In this document: positions 1 through 7,003 of the stretch, piece after piece
Position numbering within the stretch: the first letter of the stretch is position 1
Layout of the letters: each line of letters opens with the position of its first letter
The notes under the pieces: model-generated
Database searches by the model: none
What the model saw: only the letters and a program-made list of their open reading frames with translations
Told to the model about the DNA's origin: nothing
Made by a program: the position numbers and the translations under genes
Assembly: GCA_030621455.1 (NCBI GenBank)
Contig: JAUXHQ010000044.1
Location: forward strand, 1 to 9,664
DNA from: Deltaproteobacteria bacterium
Lineage (GTDB): Bacteria > Desulfobacterota > UBA8473
Direction of reading: 5' to 3'
DNA: 9,664 bases

Positions 1-22
1 CCATTTACGAAGGGAGGTTTCT

Positions 23-772
23 ATGACTGGATGGATTATTCTTGGCATGTTTCTATTGGTCATCCTGGCCAGCGCTGTAAGGATATTGAACGAGTATGAA
101 CGAGGGGTTATCTTCCGTCTGGGGAGGGTAATCGCCACAAAAGGCCCGGGCTTGATACTTTTGATCCCGATTGTTGATAAGATTCAGAAGGTCAGTTTAA
201 GGCTGGTCACTATGGATGTCCCATCCCAGGATGTAATCACCAAAGATAACGTCTCGGTAAAGGTAAATGCCGTTGTCTATTTTAGGGTTATGACCCCCAA
301 CAGCGCTGTTGTGGAAGTGGAGGATTTCCTTTACGCCACCTCCCAATTGGCCCAGACTACCTTGCGAAGTGTCTGCGGTCAGGCGGAATTGGATGAATTG
401 CTCTCCGAGAGAGAACATATCAATACCCAGTTGCAAGACATCCTCGACAAGCAGACCGATCCCTGGGGGATAAAGGTCTCCACCGTAGAAGTTAAGCACA
501 TAGACCTTCCCGAAGTGATGCAACGGGCTATGGCAAAACAGGCAGAGGCGGAAAGGGATCGAAGAGCAAAGGTCATCAACGCTGAAGGTGAATTCCAGGC
601 AGCAACGAGACTGGCCGAGGCAGCAACGATAATCGGTGATCACCCTATGGCGCTCCAACTCAGGTATTTGCAGACATTGAAAGAAGTCGCTGCAGAGAAC
701 AACTCCACCACAGTATTCCCCATTCCCATAGACCTCTTTAAGCCGTTCATAAAATTGGCGGACAAAGAATAG
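23..772 (+). CDS. Slipin / stomatin-like SPFH (band 7) membrane protein
   Basis: The 249-residue product has one N-terminal hydrophobic segment (about residues 4-20), then the band 7 opening [13 protein letters not shown] (about 23-35) and a proline-containing second hydrophobic patch ([12 protein letters not shown]). The SPFH core runs to about residue 180, with the typical phrases [14 protein letters not shown] and [31 protein letters not shown]; the latter begins a charged, Ala/Glu-rich helix (about 160-205) likely to form a coiled coil. The C-terminal [10 protein letters not shown] is characteristic of prokaryotic slipins, and the length is normal. Family members oligomerise on the inner face of the membrane and are thought to organise microdomains or control a partner NfeD-type protease or scaffold. 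An nfeD gene often lies just upstream, but that region is outside the window. The ATG is supported by GGGAGG at 12-17, five bases before it. The family is clear; the specific role is unknown. Confidence 0.95.
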   Translation: MTGWIILGMFLLVILASAVRILNEYERGVIFRLGRVIATKGPGLILLIPIVDKIQKVSLRLVTMDVPSQDVITKDNVSVKVNAVVYFRVMTPNSAVVEVEDFLYATSQLAQTTLRSVCGQAELDELLSEREHINTQLQDILDKQTDPWGIKVSTVEVKHIDLPEVMQRAMAKQAEAERDRRAKVINAEGEFQAATRLAEAATIIGDHPMALQLRYLQTLKEVAAENNSTTVFPIPIDLFKPFIKLADKE

Positions 773-857
773 CAGGGAATCAGTCTCCACCCGGAAACGC
801 TCCTTTTCCCTCCGAGCCGTATGATCTGCGAGCGGGAAGACGGCATCGTTGCGCTTG

Positions 858-888
858 CCCTGTGGAATACGAAGCATATTCCACAGGG
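858..888. terminator. Perfect 12-bp hairpin after the slipin gene
   Basis: CCCTGTGGAATA (858-869) and TATTCCACAGGG (877-888) are exact reverse complements around a 7-base loop. The hairpin starts 86 bases past the slipin stop and 129 bases before the DUF2914 start. Neither strand has a T tract next to the stem, so it is not a textbook intrinsic terminator. It could be a transcript 3'-end stabiliser, a T-less terminator or a protein-binding palindrome. The rest of the 773-1016 spacer shows no convincing promoter: TTGACT at 913-918 has no -10 box at normal spacing. Confidence 0.4.
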
Positions 889-1016
889 GCCAGTCTGCGG
901 CATTATTATCCCTTGACTCCCTTCACTCTGCTAAAAACCGCTCATTTATGAATTAGATACTGATTAGCCCCCCCCTCCAACTGGCTCTTGCCTCCCGACA
1001 ATGGCTTAAAGGCGTA

Positions 1017-1463
1017 ATGCAAATGAGTTTCAAAATTTCTTCCAAATTTCTTTTTGTATGCCTTATGATTCTGTTTTTCCTCTCATCGCCTGCATATCCT
1101 GAAGGTAAGAGGGATTACTTCTCAAAAGGCGATTCAAAAAGATTGACCCTGTTACAGGCATCAATGTGTGAGGGGGTAGAAAATCTTCTACCCCGGAACC
1201 GGGCCATTGTTTTTTCCATTATAAATGGGAAGGTATTCTGTTATACGTCTTTTGACCCTGTGCCTGAGAAAGTGTCTATTTATCATAACTGGTTTTACAG
1301 AGACAAGCTTAGTACAAGCATCAAATTGTCCTTAAAGCCGCCTCGCTGGGCTACATACAGCAGTATTAAACTTAGAGAATCTGATAAAGGCCCTTGGCGC
1401 GCGGAAATCACCGACAAGAAAGGTGTTATCCTTCATGTTCTGAGGTTTAGCATAACGGATTGA
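1017..1463 (+). CDS. Secreted DUF2914-domain protein
   Basis: The 148-residue protein has a basic N-terminus followed by a hydrophobic stretch (about residues 10-24) ending near SSPAYPEG, which reads as a signal peptide or single membrane anchor. The C-terminal half matches the DUF2914 pattern: INGKVFCYTSFDPVP (70-84), the aromatic IYHNWFYRDK (88-97), RWATYSSIKL and GPWRAEITDKKGVIL (125-139). DUF2914 domains are small, probably beta-rich extracytoplasmic modules with no assigned biochemical role. The start is either 1017 or the second ATG at 1023; the upstream AAGGCG is only a weak ribosome site. The stop codon overlaps the start of the diadenylate cyclase gene, so the two are probably co-transcribed and translationally coupled. 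I infer that the exported product and the external YbbR region of the cyclase may work together at the envelope; no direct evidence for this is visible. Confidence 0.8.
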   Translation: MQMSFKISSKFLFVCLMILFFLSSPAYPEGKRDYFSKGDSKRLTLLQASMCEGVENLLPRNRAIVFSIINGKVFCYTSFDPVPEKVSIYHNWFYRDKLSTSIKLSLKPPRWATYSSIKLRESDKGPWRAEITDKKGVILHVLRFSITD

Positions 1464-2899
1464 TCGTGAGTAATCTTTTGTCATTTTTCTCCAGCATACG
1501 ATGGCAGGATGTTGTTGATATTATAATAAACAGCTACATCCTCTTTCGCATCTATGTCATCTTCAGAAGAACAAATGTGTTCCGCGTGCTTTTCGGGGTA
1601 GCATTTCTCTGGTTTTTTCAGAGGATTGCCGTCTCAATGGGGTTAATTGTAAGCAGCTGGTTACTTCAGGGTATTACCGCGGTTGCTGCTTTCATTATTA
1701 TCGTTGTCTTCAGAAATGAGATCCGTGCCTTTCTCCAGGCAAAGAGCGTGAAGACCCTTCTCTGGGGGGTTCCCAGGAAGGCGGCCGGAACCCCTATCGA
1801 AGTTATTGCAGATAGTGCCTTCGATCTGGCTGAATCCCATGTTGGGGGGCTGATGGTCATACCTGGAACAGATGATTTGGAAGATGCTACCCAACGAGGA
1901 ATATCCTGGGGCGGGCTTTTTTCCAGAGAAATGATAAAGAGTATATTCTGGCATGATAACCCTGTCCACGACGGTGCGGCTATTATTGAGGGTGACCGGG
2001 TTGTGGAAGTTGGGGTAATACTGCCGCTTTCACACCGGACAGACCTTCCTTCAGATTACGGTACGCGCCACAGGGCTGCAGCAGGGCTGGCTGAAAAGAC
2101 GGACGCCTTGGTCATTGTCGCATCAGAGGAAAAAGGAGCCGTTATTGTGGCCAAAGGTGCCCATTTGAGTATTATGAATGGGAAGGAAGAGCTGGTGCAG
2201 ATCTTGCGGGAACATTTGGGCATACCTGCAAGAGATGGCGATTTCCCTAAAAGAGAATTGGAGTTCGGCATAGCGGCCCTTGTTTCAATTTTAATAATTG
2301 GCGCGGTCTGGTTTAGCTTTACCAGGGGTCTGGATACCCTGATTACGCTTGAAGTACCTGTGGAATACATAAATCGTGACTCCGGAAAGGAAATTGTCGA
2401 TACACCTGTTAATGCTGTTCGTCTCTATTTAAGTGGGGCCTCCGTTCTTTTAAAATCTATTCGACCTGAACAAGTAGCGGTAAGGATAGACCTGGAAAAT
2501 GCAGTTATCGGCAGAAATAGCTTCACAATTACGAACGAAAACATTTCCCTCCCTCCCAGGATATTTTTAAAGAATGTCAAACCCCCGGTCGTTGAAGTAG
2601 CCATCGACTCATCCACAACAAGAGACCTGAACGTGCAGGTTGATTGGGTTGGGAAGCTGTCCGAGGATATAATTTTAACATCGGTACAGCTTAATCCTGA
2701 AAAAATTCAGGTAATGGGGGGGAGTCGGATACTTGAAAATATCTCAACCATATACACGGAAAAGGTCTACGTTGATACCATCAAGAAAACAGGAAAAATA
2801 ACAGTTAAGCCCGAACTCAACCCGCCATCCCTATTGATTGCACCCGGTTCAAAGGATAGAATCACAGTAGAGTATGTTGTAAAGGAGCGGCCCCAGTGA
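1460..2899 (+). CDS. cdaA: Diadenylate cyclase (CdaA-type) fused to YbbR/CdaR-like domains
   Basis: The 479-residue protein makes c-di-AMP from two ATP. Three N-terminal membrane helices (about residues 17-35, 41-60, 65-84) lead into a cytoplasmic DAC domain (about 95-250). Both signature motifs are intact: DGA at 171-173 (in PVHDGAAII) and RHR at 203-205 (in GTRHRAAAGL), followed by SEEKGAVIVA (222-231), so activity is likely. A fourth membrane helix (about 269-287) then places two YbbR-like repeats (about 296-383 and 384-474) outside the membrane. YbbR/CdaR is normally a separate membrane protein that modulates CdaA; here it is covalently attached. The start is TTG at 1460, inside the 4-base overlap with the preceding stop, with GAGG at 1442-1445. 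GTG at 1466 is an alternative, but it lies even further from the GAGG. The usual neighbour glmM is absent. The enzyme assignment is firm; the fusion is read directly from one uninterrupted frame. Confidence 0.93.
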   Translation: MIVSNLLSFFSSIRWQDVVDIIINSYILFRIYVIFRRTNVFRVLFGVAFLWFFQRIAVSMGLIVSSWLLQGITAVAAFIIIVVFRNEIRAFLQAKSVKTLLWGVPRKAAGTPIEVIADSAFDLAESHVGGLMVIPGTDDLEDATQRGISWGGLFSREMIKSIFWHDNPVHDGAAIIEGDRVVEVGVILPLSHRTDLPSDYGTRHRAAAGLAEKTDALVIVASEEKGAVIVAKGAHLSIMNGKEELVQILREHLGIPARDGDFPKRELEFGIAALVSILIIGAVWFSFTRGLDTLITLEVPVEYINRDSGKEIVDTPVNAVRLYLSGASVLLKSIRPEQVAVRIDLENAVIGRNSFTITNENISLPPRIFLKNVKPPVVEVAIDSSTTRDLNVQVDWVGKLSEDIILTSVQLNPEKIQVMGGSRILENISTIYTEKVYVDTIKKTGKITVKPELNPPSLLIAPGSKDRITVEYVVKERPQ

Positions 2900-3316
2900 C
2901 AATTCCATAACCAATGCACATTACCGAATCTGTTATTTTATAAACGGAGATCACTGCTACCCATGACCTGCAGCCATAACAAAGCATGAAAGTATTGGCT
3001 GAACTTCTAAGGTCAGAAAACCGTTTAAAATAAATCTCGTCTCCATCCAGAAATGCCCTTCCCCATACCCACTAATGAAGAATGTCTAGGCTTGCCCTTA
3101 CTGAATCAAGTTTGCCCGTCACTCACCCGATAAAGACTAGGGAGAGGACCCGAGACGGGTCGGAGGAAATATATATCACCCGCATTGAGGAACATCTCTA
3201 AGGTGCGGTGCGTTTCTCCTCGATGTCCCGCCCGGGCAGCCGGATAAGCGGTAGAGATAAACCTGGCTTTAGCCCATCCACAGATACAAGATTTTTGGAA
3301 GTTTGGAGGATCGATC
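2900..3316. other. Non-coding spacer, about 417 bp, with structured 3' half
   Basis: No credible gene was found between the cyclase stop and the next start. The first ~200 bases are AT-rich and featureless; a TTGCCC motif appears twice, 20 bases apart (3092-3097 and 3112-3117). From about 3140 the composition becomes GC-rich and several short inverted repeats appear, described separately. No clear sigma-70 promoter or U-tract terminator was recognised, although a promoter for the downstream gene should lie here. Confidence 0.6.
3147..3226 (+). promoter_or_regulatory. Possible structured leader RNA with competing hairpins
   Basis: Three stems can be drawn. GACCCG (3147-3152) pairs with CGGGTC (3156-3161) around AGA. 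CACC plus GCA (3177-3180, 3182-3184, with C3181 bulged) pairs with TGCGGTG (3204-3210). GCATTGAGGA (3182-3191) pairs with TCCTCGATGT (3217-3226), 10 bp including two G-U pairs. The last two share 3182-3184 and cannot both form completely, so alternative folds are possible. The element lies 90 bases before the start of the FGE-fold gene. It matches no riboswitch class that I recognise; it could also be chance pairing in GC-rich DNA. Confidence 0.25.
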
Positions 3317-4999
3317 ATGGGCCCAATGATCTCACTGAAGGGTATTGATGAAGCGACAAGAAACCTTCCCGGGTCGAAGAGAGGAAGCCTAAGGTTTGAG
3401 CTGCTGGGGGCCATCAGGAAGCATTATAATAACGATGAAGACCTGGAGCGGATAAAGGAGATCCCTATTGAAAGTCTGATAAACGAGATATGGGATGTTG
3501 AAGACGATTCCACAGACATAAAGGAGAAAAGAAGGAAATTCAGTAATCTCAAGTCTTCACTCAACCAGAGTTTCAAAAAGCTGTCAGAGAAGGATAAGAA
3601 CCCGGAAGGGATAAAAATAGGACGGAAGAATATCTTTGTCATTTCAGACGACAGGAAAAATGAGCTTATAGAGAAGCTGGCAGTCAATGTGAAGGAAAAC
3701 GAGTCTTTACAGGACATGATTGCAGCATTTAGACAGGTCCTCAGCGAGGTAAACCCTGAGATTGGATCCGGAGACTTCCAGGCGGCCCTGGAAGAACTCG
3801 ACAAGACTAAGAAGATGATCAAGGACCTTTCAGGACAGAGTGAAAGGGAAGACCAGGGAACAGTAACAGTAGAAGGTGAAGGTTCATTTGACCCGGGGCA
3901 AGGCACAGTGGATACTGCCGGGGTTGGTGAGGTGAAAGGAAGGGAAGATGCTGATACGATAGAGCCGGCGGAGGACATAAAGGAAGCAGCCGGAGTTATT
4001 GAATCCGTTGAATTTAACGAGGATACTGGCAGAGAAAGGACTTCCGGGAAGATTTTTGGCCATAATGATATTGGTATTGATGAGGGGGAAGACTCGGACA
4101 TGATGGAGTTCCTCTCTGAAGAAATCCCGCCGGACGAAGATTTGCGGAAGGATGAATTGTTGCGGGCAAAGGTTTTGGCGGAACGATTTGAGGAATATCT
4201 TGATGTTACGAAGAGGTTCTATAATCGTCATATCTGGATTCCCGGAAACGATTACATAATTGGAAGCAAGAACCCTGGTAGAAACGAACAGAGCGAGGCA
4301 CGAGTCTCGCTGAGGCCTTTCTACCTGGGTGAGTACCCTGTAACCAATGCTATCTTCAAGGTATTTGTGGAGAAAACGGGCCACCAAACTAGTGCGGAGA
4401 AGGCAGGTTACGGAGAGGTTTACGAGGGGGGAACCAAGAGAATTGTGGACAAAGATACGGGACGGAAAAGCTATGTGATGACCAAGGGGACAGTATGTAA
4501 AACCGTTGAAGGCGCTTGCTGGCGGCATCCTTATGGCCCGGGAAGTTCAACCGATGGTAAAGAGAACCATCCTGTGGTTCAAATTAGTATTGACGATGCA
4601 CGGGCCTTTGCCGCATGGACAGGTAAAAGGCTGCCAAGTGAAGCTGAATGGGAAGCAGCGGCCAGAAGTGCCGACGGCAGTGTGTTTCCGTGGGGCAATC
4701 AGTGGAAAAGTGAGTGTTGCAATCTCGAAGACACCTGTTTTGCTGATACCACTCCGGTGGATTACTATAAGGATTTATCGAGAAGTTCTCTTGGAATATG
4801 TGATTTGTCAGGCAATATCCTGGAATGGACTTCTACTATTGGTAATGGCCTATCGGGAAATGGTACTTCTTCAGGGGAGAGGTATTATGTTATCAAGGGA
4901 GGTAGTTTTATCCATGTTGGGATCTTCTCGCCAAGCATGCGGCTCAAAGCCAGCGAAAAATCGTGGTCTAATATAACCGGATTTAGGTGCGCAGTGTAA
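3317..4999 (+). CDS. FGE-sulfatase-fold (SUMF1/EgtB/PvdO-like) protein with N-terminal helical region and acidic linker
   Basis: This 560-residue protein has three parts. Residues 1-175 are charged and mostly helical, with a recognisable block around KKLSEKDKNPEGIKIGRKNIF (87-107) of unknown function. Residues 176-275 are a Glu/Asp/Gly/Thr-rich, probably disordered linker. Residues about 300-560 are an FGE-sulfatase (C-type-lectin-like) domain: HIWIPGNDYIIGS, PFYLGEYPVTNAIF (334-347), CWRHPYGPGS, HPVVQISIDDARAFAAWTGKRLPSEAEWEAAAR (418-450), FPWGNQW, LGICDLSGNILEWTS, IKGGSF and the terminal GFRCAV. The cysteine pair that follows GGS in true formylglycine-generating enzymes is absent: the segment reads GGSFIHVGIFSPSMRLK. 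It is therefore probably a binding module rather than an oxidase. No signal peptide is visible. GGAGG at 3305-3309, seven bases ahead, favours the first ATG over ATG 3326. FGE-fold domains of this sort are frequent targets of diversity-generating retroelements, but no reverse transcriptase or template repeat is in this window. Confidence 0.85.
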   Translation: MGPMISLKGIDEATRNLPGSKRGSLRFELLGAIRKHYNNDEDLERIKEIPIESLINEIWDVEDDSTDIKEKRRKFSNLKSSLNQSFKKLSEKDKNPEGIKIGRKNIFVISDDRKNELIEKLAVNVKENESLQDMIAAFRQVLSEVNPEIGSGDFQAALEELDKTKKMIKDLSGQSEREDQGTVTVEGEGSFDPGQGTVDTAGVGEVKGREDADTIEPAEDIKEAAGVIESVEFNEDTGRERTSGKIFGHNDIGIDEGEDSDMMEFLSEEIPPDEDLRKDELLRAKVLAERFEEYLDVTKRFYNRHIWIPGNDYIIGSKNPGRNEQSEARVSLRPFYLGEYPVTNAIFKVFVEKTGHQTSAEKAGYGEVYEGGTKRIVDKDTGRKSYVMTKGTVCKTVEGACWRHPYGPGSSTDGKENHPVVQISIDDARAFAAWTGKRLPSEAEWEAAARSADGSVFPWGNQWKSECCNLEDTCFADTTPVDYYKDLSRSSLGICDLSGNILEWTSTIGNGLSGNGTSSGERYYVIKGGSFIHVGIFSPSMRLKASEKSWSNITGFRCAV

Positions 5000-5005
5000 G
5001 ATGGG

Positions 5006-5809
5006 CTATTCGCCCAGGTCGAAAGTTTCAAAATACGCCCTAACGAATTCGTCAGCGTCAGCGTCGTTTCGAATGCCCAAACGGCTCAAGGCAAAGTCAT
5101 ATTTCACCGGATCGTCAGGAGAGATCGTCCTGAAGGCGGCGGTTATACCTAAAGCGGTATTCATGTCCGCCTGTTTTCTCTCTGTCAACTTAAGGCCAAG
5201 ACAGATTCTGCGCATGTGTGTATCGAGGGGGACGATAAGCTTGGCCATGGGCACGGCATCCCATCCTCCAGGATCAACGTCGTCCTTTCTCACCATCCAC
5301 CGCAAGAAAAGATTCAACCGTTTGCAGGCACTACCCTTCACGGGAGAGGGTACGAGGCTGTTAGGCTTGCCGCCATCCTCAACCGCCAATTCTCTGACGA
5401 AGGCCGAGAGTGCGGGCAATACTGTGTCTTCATCATTCATGCCATCAGTGAAACACGCGTACAGGGAACCATGCCGCTCCATAACATTCCTGATGCTGAA
5501 CAGCAAGGAGGCGAGTTCGTCGGCGGTGGTAAACCTATGTTTAAACCCTGTAAACGTCTCCAGGAATGATGCCCTGGACCCCTGTTTAAGGAATACTGAC
5601 GGCGACGGTCGCATCCGCTGTAGGACGGATGAAACACTCCTCAGTATCTGAGGGACCCTTCCGTAAGCAAGTGATGAAGCCACAAATCCAACTATCTCAC
5701 GATCTCGACCATCCTCGTAATGGTACAGAAACTCCAGGGGATCCGGATGAACAAACTCTCGCCGGTTGTACCTGATGTAAAGTTCCTCGAAGGGCCTTCT
5801 CCTGATCAT
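5006..5809 (-). CDS. TIGR02757 / DUF2400 family protein
   Basis: The 267-residue cytoplasmic protein carries the family hallmarks: REFVHPDPLEFLYHYED (17-33), IVGFVASSLAYGRVPQIL (39-56), GSACKRLNLFLRWMVRKDDVD (159-179), IVPLDTHMRRICLGLKLTERK (192-212) and SPDDPVKYDFALSRLG (230-245). The PLDTH-x-x-RI helix and the closing DPVKYDFALSRLG resemble the helix-hairpin-helix DNA glycosylase fold, so a nucleic-acid role is possible, but no biochemical function is established that I know of. It has no four-cysteine cluster motif of the kind seen in endonuclease III. The ATG at 5809 directly follows the TGA of the desulfurase homologue with no spacing, so it is probably translationally coupled as third gene of the operon. 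Its 3' end faces the FGE-fold gene with only 6 bp between stops and no strong terminator, just a TGGGC/GCCCA mini-stem at 5002-5016. Confidence 0.88.
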   Translation of the reverse strand: MIRRRPFEELYIRYNRREFVHPDPLEFLYHYEDGRDREIVGFVASSLAYGRVPQILRSVSSVLQRMRPSPSVFLKQGSRASFLETFTGFKHRFTTADELASLLFSIRNVMERHGSLYACFTDGMNDEDTVLPALSAFVRELAVEDGGKPNSLVPSPVKGSACKRLNLFLRWMVRKDDVDPGGWDAVPMAKLIVPLDTHMRRICLGLKLTERKQADMNTALGITAAFRTISPDDPVKYDFALSRLGIRNDADADEFVRAYFETFDLGE

Positions 5810-6982
5810 TCAACCCTGAACCTTATTATAAAGAGGTGACATCTTTCGCAGGGTTTCCACCGCTGTTTCCAATACATCGAGCAACCGGTCAATCTCAGCC
5901 TCTGTGGTTTCCTTGCCAAAAGTTATCACGAGGGTTCCCTGCGCATCAGCATAATCCCTTCCTACTGAAAGGAGTACATGTGAGGCCCGAAGTGCGCCCG
6001 AAGCACAGGCCGACCTCGTGGAGACAGTGATATTCTCTTCATCCAGCATAAGGACGATGCTTTCTCCTTCTATATATTTTACGGATACGGACACAAGATT
6101 GGGCAATGAGATTTCGTGGTGCCCATTGATAATAATGTCTCCAATCTTCTCTTTTAGGCCCTTGATTAATTTGTCCTTCAGTATTTTTGTATGATTTACA
6201 CGGGATTCCATTTCCCGGGAAGCTATTTCAGCAGCAACACCAGCCCCCACGATGCCGATTAGATTTTCCGTGCCGGCGCGTCTCCCATTCTCCTGATCTC
6301 CTCCATCGAGCAAAGGCCATATCTTCACACCTCGGCGCATGTAAAGACCACCGATTCCTGAAGGCCCGTTGAACTGGTTGGCCGAAAAACTGAGCAAATC
6401 TACATCCAGTTCCTGGACATCAATAGGCACAACCCCAACAGAAGCTACTGCATCGCAATGAAAAAGGATATCCTTTTCTCGGGTGATTCGGGTGATCTCC
6501 TTTATAGGTTGGATAGTTCCAACCTCGTTGTTTCCATGCATAATCGTTACCAGAATAGTTTCATCTGTTATGGCCCTGGCTATATCGGCGGGGTTTACCA
6601 GCCCGTACTCATCTACAGAGACTGAAGTCACCTTGTACCCCATCTTCATCAGCCTCCTGAGAGTCTTCAAGACCGCATTATGCTCAATATTGGATGTTAT
6701 AATGTGTTTTCCTTTGCCTGCGTGGGCCAAGGCCACCCCTTTTATGGCGTGATTGATAGATTCTGTGCCGGATGAGGTGAAGACCACCTCTTCCGGTGAT
6801 GCACTATTGATCAAAGTGGCAATATTCTTCCTCGCCAGTTCGAGTACTTCTGTTGCCTCGTCCCCCAACCGGTGGGAGCTGGAAGGGTTACCATAATTCT
6901 TTTTAATCGCCTCAACCATAGCCTCCTGAACTTCAGGTAACAGAGGGTTAGCTGATATATAGTCTAGGTTTATTATGCTCAT
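5810..6982 (-). CDS. Cysteine desulfurase (IscS/NifS) homologue lacking the PLP lysine, probable pseudo-desulfurase
   Basis: The 390-residue, full-length class V aminotransferase-fold protein matches IscS/NifS throughout: FTSSGTESINHAIKG (68-82), NIEHNAVL with the conserved His101, MHGNNEVGTIQPI (148-160), FHCDAV with Asp177, DGGDQENGRRAGTENL (226-241) and the catalytic-loop STRSACASGAL with Cys326. The Schiff-base site normally reading SAHKFYGPKG is SANQFNGPSG here (200-209): His becomes Asn202 and the PLP lysine becomes Gln203 (codon CAG, checked on the minus strand). The Gln that normally contacts PLP in DAAQ is Ala180, the substrate-binding Arg in the R-x-S-x-G motif is Val (VITFG, 352-356), and the N-terminal AATTP motif is altered (ISANP). 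The frame is uninterrupted and tightly packed in an operon, which argues against decay. I infer a structural or PLP-independent partner of IscU. Archaeoglobus fulgidus IscS, which also lacks this lysine, is a precedent. GGGAGG (6989-6994) lies six bases ahead of the ATG. Confidence 0.9.
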   Translation of the reverse strand: MSIINLDYISANPLLPEVQEAMVEAIKKNYGNPSSSHRLGDEATEVLELARKNIATLINSASPEEVVFTSSGTESINHAIKGVALAHAGKGKHIITSNIEHNAVLKTLRRLMKMGYKVTSVSVDEYGLVNPADIARAITDETILVTIMHGNNEVGTIQPIKEITRITREKDILFHCDAVASVGVVPIDVQELDVDLLSFSANQFNGPSGIGGLYMRRGVKIWPLLDGGDQENGRRAGTENLIGIVGAGVAAEIASREMESRVNHTKILKDKLIKGLKEKIGDIIINGHHEISLPNLVSVSVKYIEGESIVLMLDEENITVSTRSACASGALRASHVLLSVGRDYADAQGTLVITFGKETTEAEIDRLLDVLETAVETLRKMSPLYNKVQG

Positions 6983-7003
6983 CTTGAACCTCCCTGCCAG
7001 AAT

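Noticed and set aside
197..877. Minus-strand open frame of 226 codons opposite the slipin gene
   Set aside because: It is antisense to a well-recognised SPFH gene, its composition is atypical and no family motif is visible.
3100..3316. Cyclic-dinucleotide or other known riboswitch upstream of the FGE-fold gene
   Set aside because: The conserved core of c-di-GMP-I or c-di-AMP (ydaO) riboswitches could not be matched; only generic stems are visible.
2900..3316. Diversity-generating retroelement template repeat next to the FGE-fold gene
   Set aside because: No segment resembling the 3' end of the gene, and no reverse transcriptase, occurs in this window.
3424..4528. Two long minus-strand open frames opposite the acidic linker of the FGE-fold protein
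   Set aside because: They are Ser/Phe/Pro-rich products expected from the complement of a Glu/Asp/Lys/Gly-rich coding region; the plus frame has recognisable domains.
3317..4999. True formylglycine-generating enzyme
   Set aside because: The active-site cysteine pair after the GGS motif is absent and no sulfatase gene is nearby.
5001..5651. Plus-strand open frame of 216 codons
   Set aside because: It is the shadow of the TIGR02757 gene, which has clear family motifs on the other strand.
5810..6982. Decayed pseudogene reading of the desulfurase homologue
   Set aside because: The frame is full-length, with a strong ribosome site and tight operon spacing on both sides; changes are confined to functional positions.
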